DNA of 64,000 nucleotides, from contig JAEWYP010000031.1 in NCBI GenBank assembly GCA_023395615.1, positions 12,292-76,291 of the forward strand. The letters run 5' to 3'. The notes beneath the pieces were generated by a model. That model saw only the letters and a list, made by a program, of their open reading frames with translations, ran no database searches and was not told the DNA's origin. A program made the position numbers and the translations under genes. Within the stretch, counting starts at the first letter, position 1; each line of letters begins with the position of its first letter. This document shows, in pieces, positions 17,190 through 24,983 of this stretch. Origin of the DNA: Bacillota bacterium (GTDB lineage: Bacteria; Bacillota; Clostridia; Christensenellales; Aristaeellaceae).

Positions 17190-19613
17190 TTAAAATTCGA
17201 TTTCCACATCAAGGGTTTCATCCGGGCAGATGGGGCAGGTCACGAAATCGCCCTGGCTGGGCAGTGACTGTCCGTTTACGCGGAACCGCGCCCCCGGGCG
17301 GCGGCACCGCAGGGTAAGCGTCTGTTCCCGGCGGGAGGTCAGGGTAGCTTTCAACCCCTTCGGGTTCCAATCCATCCGTTCCAGCTTGGCAAAGGTGTAC
17401 AGCCACACGCCGTCAATCCCGCCTCGCTCCAGCGAGGCCGGCATGGCGGGCAAAAACTCTATCACGCCCGGTTTGGAGAACACGCACATTTCCAGCAGAA
17501 TCGCGGGCATCGCCCCCTGCAGGTCCGGCATGTGGTGCTGATAGGGGTTGTGGCGGGTTTGCAAGGCGCGCGTCACATACCCGTGGTTCATCAGGTGGTA
17601 CAGGTTTTGAACCGTCTCCGGCATATCCTTTAGGCGGATGGCAGTAAACAGCCGGTGGATGATCCCGTGGGCGGAATCGTTCTGGTGCGCGCGCTTGCGG
17701 TTGGAAATCTGAATCGCGCGAGCCAGTTCCGGCTCCTCCTCCCAGGTGACCCGGTGCCCCGGCCACACCTCATAATGGTGCGACACATGGCGATGGTCGT
17801 AATTCTCTTTCACAGTGGGCCAGGCCCATTCTTTCAGCCCGCCCTCCTCATCCAGCAGGTAACGCGGCAGGGAGGCTTCCTGCGCCTTCCAGCGCGGGAT
17901 GTTTTCCTGCTCGATGTGCAGCTCCGTGCAGGCTTCGATCAGGTTATCCAGCACTTCGCGGCAGATCATAATATCCATCACGGAGTTGATGCTGGTGGAA
18001 TAAACGCCGTTCACCGCGTAATTCGGGGTCGGGTTCTCCGGGGAGAAGGAGGGATAGAAAATCACCCGGCCATCCGGTCCGCGGTCGCACGCGTAATCCT
18101 CAAAGAACAGCGCGATTTCCTTCAGCGCGGGCACAATCCGGTCGCGCAGGAAGGTCTGATCGCCGGTCACGAGGTAATCATTCCAGAACTCGTTGTAAAT
18201 CCAGCCCAAGCAGCCCGTCCAGCAATAGTGCGGGTAGGTTTTGGAGAAATGGTAGAACAGACCGCTGTCGTAATCGCAATGGATACTGCACAGCAGGCCG
18301 CGCGCGCCGAATAGCTTGCAGGCGTTGGTGCGGAAATCATCAAACTTCGTTTCGTAGTAGCGAAAGTACACGTCCATTTCCTTCAGTAATCCGGTGTTGC
18401 AACCGGCGCACACCTGCAGGTTGGTGTTGATGTTGTGCTGACCGTACAGCGGGGGCAGCTCCCCCGTATCGGTAATCTGGAAAAAGCGACCCATATCGTA
18501 CAGCTTATCCAGCAGCGTTCCGTCAAATTCCACCTCGGAATGCGTGCGGCGCAGCAGTTCCTCCGAGGACAGCGCGAAATCCTCCGGCTTGCCCAGCCGC
18601 AAGCGCGACAGTTCCATCCGCCCGCCCAGATATTCGCGGTTGGCCCGAATCAACGCATCCACATCCGGCTGATACGCGCGCATCGCCGCGATGACCGGCT
18701 CGGCGCAGGCAAACGTAAAGTCTTTTTCAAACTTGACCGTCTGCGCAATCACCGTCAGCTGATCGGCTCCGCTGATGCGCACTCCGTTACCGCAAACCTC
18801 CGCCGTGCCGCCCTCCCGGATCAGACGCACAACGGAAACGTACCCCTTCTGCCCGTATTCCGGCAGGTACGCCCATTTCAGGGTGATCAGGTCTTCGTGT
18901 ATTTCCAGCTCGGAGGTGTTGCCGGCAAACATTTTCGCGCCAAACGGCGCCCGGGCGTCGTCGTCCGGCTTTACAAAGTCCAGTTGAAGGGCCAGTTTCC
19001 CCTTCGGTGCGCGCAGGCGCATCACCACCACGGGGTCCCGGAAAGAGGAAAACAGCTCCCGGCTGAAAGCGCCTTCCCCGGTCTGCCACTGGGTGGTCAA
19101 CACGCCGTTAAGCAGGTCCAGCCAGCGCAGGTAATCAAAGGTGCGCTGTGCCTTTTCGCTTTGCAGCTTTAGCCAGAACGCGGTATGGGGAAAGGGCGGC
19201 ATGGGCGGGTCCACAATGTCGCCGCAGTCAATGGTGCCCACGTGGCGCATTTTGGAGCCGAAACCAGCTTCCAGCTGGCGCTTTTCCACCAGGTCGGCCG
19301 CTTCCACAAACTTCCCTTCGCGCAGCAGACGGCGCACCTCCGGCATGACCGCCGTCAGGTCCGGCGGTTCGGGCGCGTTCTTCCATTTAGGCTCATACAG
19401 CATCTCGTGCGTAAAGCTGATTTTCTCGTCGTAAGGGTCGCCGATCATCTCCGCGCGCTGTGTGCCGTTGCCGGTTCCAAAAACTTCGCTGCCGTTTTCT
19501 GCAGGGTAGAGGCTGCAAACGTTGCGCTCCGGCAGGATCTGCCTGCGCCGTTCCAGCGGCATCGCCTCATACGGAAAGGCGGGGGCGACCATCTCCCCGT
19601 TTTGTGTTTCCAT
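17190..19613 (-). CDS. Divergent GH95-like glycoside hydrolase (copy A)
   Basis: 807 residues, no signal peptide, co-linear with the 9465-11882 protein and clearly its paralog (shared blocks include TGCLGWIYNE, HRHVSHHYEVWPG and NDSAHGIIHRLFTAIRLKDM). Positions matching the GH95 catalytic residues are kept: NINTNLQVC, YPSFSPEN and PDLQGA. The expected activity is an exo-acting fucosidase/galactosidase-like hydrolase, but the barrel differs enough from the canonical GH95 at 29553-31910 that a different sugar is plausible. AAGGAG lies nine bases before the ATG. It sits between GH4 and the esterase in one operon. Confidence 0.8.
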   Translation of the reverse strand: METQNGEMVAPAFPYEAMPLERRRQILPERNVCSLYPAENGSEVFGTGNGTQRAEMIGDPYDEKISFTHEMLYEPKWKNAPEPPDLTAVMPEVRRLLREGKFVEAADLVEKRQLEAGFGSKMRHVGTIDCGDIVDPPMPPFPHTAFWLKLQSEKAQRTFDYLRWLDLLNGVLTTQWQTGEGAFSRELFSSFRDPVVVMRLRAPKGKLALQLDFVKPDDDARAPFGAKMFAGNTSELEIHEDLITLKWAYLPEYGQKGYVSVVRLIREGGTAEVCGNGVRISGADQLTVIAQTVKFEKDFTFACAEPVIAAMRAYQPDVDALIRANREYLGGRMELSRLRLGKPEDFALSSEELLRRTHSEVEFDGTLLDKLYDMGRFFQITDTGELPPLYGQHNINTNLQVCAGCNTGLLKEMDVYFRYYETKFDDFRTNACKLFGARGLLCSIHCDYDSGLFYHFSKTYPHYCWTGCLGWIYNEFWNDYLVTGDQTFLRDRIVPALKEIALFFEDYACDRGPDGRVIFYPSFSPENPTPNYAVNGVYSTSINSVMDIMICREVLDNLIEACTELHIEQENIPRWKAQEASLPRYLLDEEGGLKEWAWPTVKENYDHRHVSHHYEVWPGHRVTWEEEPELARAIQISNRKRAHQNDSAHGIIHRLFTAIRLKDMPETVQNLYHLMNHGYVTRALQTRHNPYQHHMPDLQGAMPAILLEMCVFSKPGVIEFLPAMPASLERGGIDGVWLYTFAKLERMDWNPKGLKATLTSRREQTLTLRCRRPGARFRVNGQSLPSQGDFVTCPICPDETLDVEIEF

Positions 19614-19632
19614 CGCTCACATCTCCTTTTGC

Positions 19633-20952
19633 TTACCAGAAACTGTGGTATTTTCCGCAGGCCGCGAAAAGATCGTCCGTCATGTGCTTAAGTTCGTCCA
19701 GGCTGAGCTTCGCGGAGGCGAGCGGGTCATAATAAATCGCCTTGTATACCAGCGACTTGTCCCGTTGCAGATACGCTTCCACCGCCATCTCCTCGGTCTG
19801 GCTTTCGATGCTGTTAAGCATCGCCAGTTCGGGCGGTAACGCGCCGACATGCGTCGGCTTCAGCCCGTTCGCGTCCGCCAGAATGGGCACCTCTACGCAG
19901 GCGCCCACGGGCAGGTTGTCAATCAGCCCGAAGTTGCGCACATTGCCGTTAAACTCAAACGGCGTATGATCGCCGAAGCAGGCGTTGAAGATGTAGCTGG
20001 CAAACTCGTGTCCGCGCGACAGCGTAATACTTTCCTTGAACCAGTCCTCCAGCCGCTCCTGTCTTGTGCCCTTAAACAGGCCGCCTTCCCGCATCCGCTG
20101 GCTGAAGAATTTACCGGGTGTTCCGTCAAAATTAACGGGCGGGCAATACTTCTCCATCAGGTCGTCACGCTTGCGGAACCACGCGTTATATTCGCTGTTG
20201 TGATAGGAGCTTTCGGTGACAAAATACCCGAGGTGTTTAAACATCTCGATGCGCACCCGCTCCGTTTTGTAAATTTCGGGGTCCTCCACTATCTCGCGCA
20301 GCCGGGGATAAACATCCGCCCCGTTTGCCTGCAGCGTAAGGTAGAAAGCCGTGTGGTTGATGCCGGCGCAGGTGTAAGTAAGGTTTTTCACATCCTCGCC
20401 CAGCCACTTGGCCAGCATCATGGCGGTTTCCTGAACGCTGTGGCAAAGGCCAATAAAGCGCAGTTTGGGATACAGGGTCTGGATGGTGCGGCAGATCATC
20501 GCCATGGGGTTGGTGTAATTCAAAAACACCGCGTTGGGGCAAAGCTCCGACACGTCGGCCGCAATATCCACAATCGGCTGAATAGTACGCAGATAGCAGA
20601 AGATACCCCAGCAGCCGCGCGTATCCCCGATCGCCGCCTCGATGCCGTAATTGGAGGGGATGCACAGCTCGTCCCGGATCGCCTCGTACCCACCCACCTG
20701 AATGGTGCACAGGATACCGTCGGCGTTGGGCAGCGCCTCGCGGCGCTCCGTGGTGCAGTGCAGCGTGGCCGGGTAACCGCCTTCGTCGATATAGCGCTGC
20801 ACCATTCTGCGCGCCATTTCCAGATGATCCCGGTCGATGTCCACCAGCCAGATTTCCGCGTCGCGGAGCGCGTCGAACGTGAAGATATCGCGCGACAGGT
20901 TTCGCGTGAAGATGAAACTTCCCGCGCCGATGAAAACGATTTTTTTCGCCAT
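19633..20952 (-). CDS. GH4 alpha-galactosidase/glucosidase-like hydrolase
   Basis: 439 residues. The N-terminal Rossmann fold (KIVFIGAGSF, then WLVDID) binds NAD, as in all GH4 enzymes, which hydrolyse by a redox-elimination mechanism needing NAD and Mn2+. The metal-site Cys and His appear in GLCHSVQ and AGINHTAF. The pattern fits the MelA-like alpha-galactosidase or glucuronidase branch; which sugar cannot be told by eye. The ATG at 20952 follows GGAAGGA. It is the first gene after the promoter at 21042-21070, so it leads the importer operon. Confidence 0.88.
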   Translation of the reverse strand: MAKKIVFIGAGSFIFTRNLSRDIFTFDALRDAEIWLVDIDRDHLEMARRMVQRYIDEGGYPATLHCTTERREALPNADGILCTIQVGGYEAIRDELCIPSNYGIEAAIGDTRGCWGIFCYLRTIQPIVDIAADVSELCPNAVFLNYTNPMAMICRTIQTLYPKLRFIGLCHSVQETAMMLAKWLGEDVKNLTYTCAGINHTAFYLTLQANGADVYPRLREIVEDPEIYKTERVRIEMFKHLGYFVTESSYHNSEYNAWFRKRDDLMEKYCPPVNFDGTPGKFFSQRMREGGLFKGTRQERLEDWFKESITLSRGHEFASYIFNACFGDHTPFEFNGNVRNFGLIDNLPVGACVEVPILADANGLKPTHVGALPPELAMLNSIESQTEEMAVEAYLQRDKSLVYKAIYYDPLASAKLSLDELKHMTDDLFAACGKYHSFW

Positions 20953-21041
20953 TTTGATCGTCCTTCCATCAGGAAACACAACGGCAGGCCCGGTTTGCGG
21001 AATCGGACGGCCGTTATCATTTCTCGTGCTTTATTGGTTTC

Positions 21042-21070
21042 ATGCTACCGGAGAGCAGCCGGGATGTAAA
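21042..21070 (-). promoter_or_regulatory. Promoter of the GH4-led operon
   Basis: On the minus strand TTTACA (21065-21070) and TAGCAT (21042-21047) are separated by 17 bases. The -35 box directly continues the proximal operator repeat (GAATA then TTTACA), exactly as in the promoter at 27761-27789. The -10 match is weak, which fits an activator-dependent promoter. The untranslated leader to the GH4 ATG would be about 80 bases. Confidence 0.55.
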
Positions 21071-21155
21071 TATTCGTTTCTTATTTTTGGATCATTCGAT
21101 TCTTATGCAGTTGAGGTGCCCGCTGGTTTCACGGGTACATATTCATTTCTTATGG
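21068..21155 (-). promoter_or_regulatory. Three direct-repeat operator sites upstream of the GH4 operon
   Basis: Three copies of an (A)AAGAA-N-YGAATRW element read on the minus strand: 21068-21084, 21091-21107 and 21137-21155. The proximal and middle copies are 22 bases apart, two helical turns, and the proximal one abuts the -35 box. The same element in the same orientation occurs three times before the plus-strand operon at 27.7 kb. This is the layout of an AraC/XylS-family activator. Confidence 0.6.
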
Positions 21156-21220
21156 TGATCTAAAAAATGGTTAATATATTCTCATTTTGTACATTGTCGT
21201 TCTTTTGTGCTCTTTATGCC

Positions 21221-21258
21221 AAAAAGGGTTTCCCGCGGCTGCGTGTCGCGGGAAACCC
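21221..21258 (-). terminator. Terminator of the GH3-MoaF operon
   Basis: A perfect 12-base stem (21226-21237 with 21247-21258, GGGTTTCCCGCG) around a nine-base loop, followed on the minus strand by five T (A run at 21221-21225). It splits the minus-strand glycan genes into an upstream unit (27599 to 21339) and a downstream unit with its own promoter. Confidence 0.85.
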
Positions 21259-21338
21259 CTTGATTTACATTGAGTATTTACTTTGTCGATCAAGCCCTGT
21301 TACGTCAATTTTTATCCATTCTCCCGTTTCCGTGCCGC

Positions 21339-22253
21339 TCAGGGTTCGTCCGGTTCGTAGATCGGGTAAATCAGGCTTTCCACCCTGTCCGGCTGCGGCC
21401 CGAAGCGGCCGATACCGCCGATGAAGTCGTTTTCAATGCTGCCGTCGCCCCGGTAGCCGAACACCCGGCCAATGTAGCGCACCCGAAGCGCGTTCAGCAG
21501 AATCAGCAGCTGATTGCCCCCCTGTTCGGGTAAAACCCGGTTGATATTCCGCTCGGTCACGGAGTAGAGATAGAACCCGTCCCGGAGTTTGATGTAGTAA
21601 GTGGGTTCCTCGTAGCAGGGGTAAATCCCCTCGCGATCCAGAAAAGCCTGATAATGTTTGCGGGCCTCCTCATCCGCGTCCGGGGCAAGCACCTTTTCGG
21701 AGTCGCCGAGGCGAAGATGATCGCTGCCGTGATACACGTGCATGATTTCGTCGTTGGGGTTGTAACGCCAGATGATCCGCTTGCCAATCAGTTCGTCGGT
21801 CAGGCCATGACGCCCGGCAGCCAACGGTTGGCGCGGCAGCTTCTGCGCGCCATAATACACGGTGCTTTTTACCAGCCGCGGATGGGCCCCGTCCGCGCCC
21901 AACACGGCCAGCACACAGGTAACCAGCGTGGTTGCCGCGTCCCACACCAGCGTAACGTGCGTTACGGGGGCGCGTTCCGCCAGCAGGAACTTGATGAGGT
22001 AAAGGTTTTCATCCCCCTTGGCCGCCTCATAGGATTCCCAGCGGAACGCCTCGCCGGGCTTTGCCCATTGCAGGTTGGTCCCATCCAGAAATTGAACCAG
22101 CACCGGAGGCAGCCCGTCCAGATGCACTTCCAGCGTTCTCCCCGCCAGTTCGTTCGTCGGGGGTTCCAGATACTGTTTCATCCCGCCGATCGACGGGTTC
22201 GGCGATACGGGATTATAAATTTTCTGTCCGATAATCCGATGGTTGTAACTCAT
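21339..22253 (-). CDS. MoaF/lipocalin-like domain protein (paralog 2 of 3)
   Basis: 304 residues with the same two-lobe design as 5786-6607: an N-lobe beginning NELAGRTLEVHLDG and a C-lobe beginning DELIGKRIIWRYNPN. The closing block LLILLNALRVRYIGRVFGY matches the end of MoaF proteins. The ATG at 22253 follows GGAGG. It is the last gene of the GH3-led operon, 14 bases after another MoaF-like gene; the pair likely arose by tandem duplication. The acidic residue expected in the N-lobe of phenolic acid decarboxylases is not obvious here, so this copy may bind rather than catalyse. No molybdenum-cofactor gene is nearby. Confidence 0.7.
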   Translation of the reverse strand: MSYNHRIIGQKIYNPVSPNPSIGGMKQYLEPPTNELAGRTLEVHLDGLPPVLVQFLDGTNLQWAKPGEAFRWESYEAAKGDENLYLIKFLLAERAPVTHVTLVWDAATTLVTCVLAVLGADGAHPRLVKSTVYYGAQKLPRQPLAAGRHGLTDELIGKRIIWRYNPNDEIMHVYHGSDHLRLGDSEKVLAPDADEEARKHYQAFLDREGIYPCYEEPTYYIKLRDGFYLYSVTERNINRVLPEQGGNQLLILLNALRVRYIGRVFGYRGDGSIENDFIGGIGRFGPQPDRVESLIYPIYEPDEP

Positions 22254-22267
22254 CACGGTTCCTCCTT

Positions 22268-23158
22268 TCAAAAAATCCGATACGGGCTGGGCATGCTGTC
22301 GATCGGGTCAGGGGTGTCGTGGAAGGCTCCGAACGCGGAAAACAGAAAGTTCTGCGGCGCGTAATGGTTGCGGTAATCGCTGGCAAAGCATCTGCCGATA
22401 TCATGCACCCGGTTCATATCCGCCACCATAATCAGGCTGTTGCCACACAGGGTGGGGTCCAGGCGGCATTCCGTTTCCTCGATAAAGCCGAAAAAGTACA
22501 CATCCTCACGAAGTTTGATAAAGAACGCGGGGATTTCAAACAGGTGGGCTTTCCGCTGCGCAAACTCCGCGTCGCGCTCGGCGCGCTCCTCTTCAGTCGC
22601 GTCCAAGGGCAGTTCCGGCGGCTGACCGATGGGCACCCGCAGATAATGCTCGCTGATAAACGCATGGGTAATCCCGAAGTTGGAGGAGTAACGCCAGAAG
22701 ATGTTCCGGCCCGCCAGATCGGCGGTATAGCCGTGCCGCATGGTATTCAGGGGCTTGCCCGGCTGTTTGATCGCGCCAAAAACGATCTCCTGCGTAACCA
22801 GATACGGGTACTTCGCAATCGCCCCGATCTTCGCGTGCACCGCCGTCACCAGATCCGCCCGCAGGTCCAGCGCCAGCGTAAGGCAGGTGCGCGGTTTTAC
22901 GCCGGTCACTTCCCAGTTGACAAAATACGTATCGTCGTCCAGCTTCAGGCATTCGTAAGCGTCCCAGCGCAGAACGCCGCCGCGCTCGCCCCAGGCGAGC
23001 ATTTCCCCGTTTAAAAAGTGCAGCGCATAGGTCACCCCGTTATCCATCACCAGTTGAAAGCACCTGCCCGCCAGATCATAGCTCAGCGGTTCCCGGTACT
23101 GTTCCAGCTCGTTCCACGAAGGCTCCTCAAGGAAGGGATTCGGGTAAGGTTTCCGCAT
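22268..23158 (-). CDS. MoaF/lipocalin-like domain protein (paralog 3 of 3)
   Basis: 296 residues. Both lobes begin with the same phrase: YDLAGRCFQLVMDNG near 27 and ADLAGRNIFWRYSSNFG in the middle, which shows an internal duplication of the lipocalin-like unit. The N-lobe also carries DDDTYFVNWEVTG, which looks like the strand of phenolic acid decarboxylases holding the catalytic Glu (WTEPTG type). AAGGAGG precedes the ATG. Sitting after a GH63-like enzyme and before its paralog, it belongs to the GH3-led operon. Decarboxylation or dehydration of an aromatic or sugar acid is a hypothesis; the family label is firmer than the function. Confidence 0.7.
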   Translation of the reverse strand: MRKPYPNPFLEEPSWNELEQYREPLSYDLAGRCFQLVMDNGVTYALHFLNGEMLAWGERGGVLRWDAYECLKLDDDTYFVNWEVTGVKPRTCLTLALDLRADLVTAVHAKIGAIAKYPYLVTQEIVFGAIKQPGKPLNTMRHGYTADLAGRNIFWRYSSNFGITHAFISEHYLRVPIGQPPELPLDATEEERAERDAEFAQRKAHLFEIPAFFIKLREDVYFFGFIEETECRLDPTLCGNSLIMVADMNRVHDIGRCFASDYRNHYAPQNFLFSAFGAFHDTPDPIDSMPSPYRIF

Positions 23159-23173
23159 AGGGATTTACCCTCC

Positions 23174-24919
23174 TTATTCAATCATACCGGCAATCAGCAG
23201 GTACGCGCCTGCCGTCCATGTCATCCACTCGCCCGGTGCGGCGCCCGTGTACGCGTTTAACATTCCGCCCAGCCCATAATGCGAAAGCATCGTGTCGCAA
23301 AAGCGCTTCGCCACGTCGCTGGCAAAGGCGGTTTCGCCCATGTCGCGCAGCGCGGAAATCAGCAGCAGGTTAAACGGCTGGTAGATAAACCCGCGCACCG
23401 CGTTGTGGGAGATGTCGCACAGCTCCCGCGCCTCCATTTTTTCTTTGTTAAAGCCATATTCGGTCAGGATATAGCCTTCCTTTTTCAGGTCGGCCACCAG
23501 TTTGTTTAAGATCGCGTCCGGCAGGCGATGGCCCAGCAGTACCGGCAGATAGCCCAGAATGCCATAATCCTTCTCGATCGTTTTGCCGTCCAGCGTGTGG
23601 GATACAAACCGTTCGCCGTCCCAGAGGCGGTCGATCAGCCGCTGCTGCAGGTCGGCCGCGCGGCGATACCAGCCATTCCGCACCGCTTCCTCCATACCCA
23701 GCTCGCGCGACATCTCGCCCAGTTCCTCATACAGCAACACCAGATAGGCGGGCAGGTCCGGCGTTACCATGCACGGGCTTTCCCGGAACGTGGAGCCGTC
23801 CTCCATGCCGCTTTCGTCGCCGCGCTCGTAATGTGGCAGGCCGTCCGCGCCGTCCTCCACCCGGTACGCGGCAAACCAGTCGGCCCACGCGGCCAGTTTC
23901 GGGTACAGCGCCGCCCGCTGCTCCGCCGAAACCTGCTGATAATACCCCAGCCTGCGCATCTGTTTCAGCGTCCAGCCCTGGATCGGCGGCCGGATGTTGG
24001 CAAACGTCCCACGGCTGTCGTCGTAATAATCCGGCAGTTGCCCGGTCTCGCTCTGGTAATCGAAGGGCACCAGCAGCTGGTCCCAGGCGTATTCCGCGTT
24101 ATGGGCCAGCGCCAGCACCTGATAGCTGAGCTGCCACTGGGACGCGGGACCCAGCCGGGCCATGTACAGCATATTGCGTTTCACCAGCCCGCAGGGGCCG
24201 ACCAGGAACGACCAAAGATTCCACGCCGCTTTCATCCGCAGGCTTTCGTAGGGCGCTTTCAGCTGTGGAATGTTGGCGGCAAACGCGTTAAAATCCGCCT
24301 GCACGCCAGTCAGCGCTTGCTCGTACGCGGGATACTGCGCCCGCACGGTGCCGGAATGGGTAAACTCCTCCAACGAGGCGAGCATCCTGCCGTTCTCATC
24401 CGGCAACAGGTCGATTTTGCAGCGTCCGCAGCGCAGCTGATCCCAGTCCCACGGGGCGTCCACGTCCGCGCACCCGATGATGGGGTGGATGACGGTCGTA
24501 AGACAGGCGCGGTTAAACACCGTTTCCCACGCGGTTTTTCCGCGGGGTTTGGTTTCGCGGTCGAGTTCGCCGGTCGTTGCAAAGCGCAGCCCCAGCCCGT
24601 TTTCCGCGTTGATTAAGAGCAGGCGCGGCTCGGCGATGCACAGGCGAATCTCCCCGTAAAGCGTGCGCAGCACCAGTTCCGCGGGTTTCATCACGGCGGC
24701 AAACGGCACCCGCTCCCCCTGATAGATCGGCTGCATGGCAAACAGCCGGTGCTGGCCCAGCACCGTTGCCGCGCCATGGCAGGTGCCAAGATAAACGTAC
24801 GCGCGCCCGAACGCGTCGGAAGCCCCCGGCGCAAGATGAACGGTCAGGTAACTGCCGCGCCGCCCGAACGGACAGTCCGACAGGCTGGCAAAGCGGTCGC
24901 TCTCGTCTACAAATTGCAT
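23174..24919 (-). CDS. GH63/MGH-like (alpha/alpha)6 glycosidase
   Basis: 581 residues, cytoplasmic. An N-terminal beta-rich region (to about 190) precedes an (alpha/alpha)6 barrel. The segment YERGDESGMEDGSTF corresponds to the catalytic-acid motif of GH63/GH37 and mannosylglycerate-hydrolase-like enzymes (...SGxDxSPRF), and the terminal WMTWTAGAYLL is typical of the fold. The substrate cannot be named; an alpha-glucosidase or alpha-mannosidase-like exo-activity is expected from the clan. It lies between the GH3 gene and two MoaF-like genes in one operon. AAAGGGG precedes the ATG. Confidence 0.75.
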   Translation of the reverse strand: MQFVDESDRFASLSDCPFGRRGSYLTVHLAPGASDAFGRAYVYLGTCHGAATVLGQHRLFAMQPIYQGERVPFAAVMKPAELVLRTLYGEIRLCIAEPRLLLINAENGLGLRFATTGELDRETKPRGKTAWETVFNRACLTTVIHPIIGCADVDAPWDWDQLRCGRCKIDLLPDENGRMLASLEEFTHSGTVRAQYPAYEQALTGVQADFNAFAANIPQLKAPYESLRMKAAWNLWSFLVGPCGLVKRNMLYMARLGPASQWQLSYQVLALAHNAEYAWDQLLVPFDYQSETGQLPDYYDDSRGTFANIRPPIQGWTLKQMRRLGYYQQVSAEQRAALYPKLAAWADWFAAYRVEDGADGLPHYERGDESGMEDGSTFRESPCMVTPDLPAYLVLLYEELGEMSRELGMEEAVRNGWYRRAADLQQRLIDRLWDGERFVSHTLDGKTIEKDYGILGYLPVLLGHRLPDAILNKLVADLKKEGYILTEYGFNKEKMEARELCDISHNAVRGFIYQPFNLLLISALRDMGETAFASDVAKRFCDTMLSHYGLGGMLNAYTGAAPGEWMTWTAGAYLLIAGMIE

Positions 24920-24983
24920 GGTTTACCCCTTTCTTTGGCAATGTGCCGCGTCCCGCCGGAGCGGAACGCGGCACATTGATTGA

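Noticed and set aside
5786..23158. Molybdenum-cofactor biosynthesis as the role of the MoaF-like genes
   Set aside because: No moaA, moaC, moeA, molybdate transporter or molybdoenzyme gene occurs in the window; the name reflects fold only.
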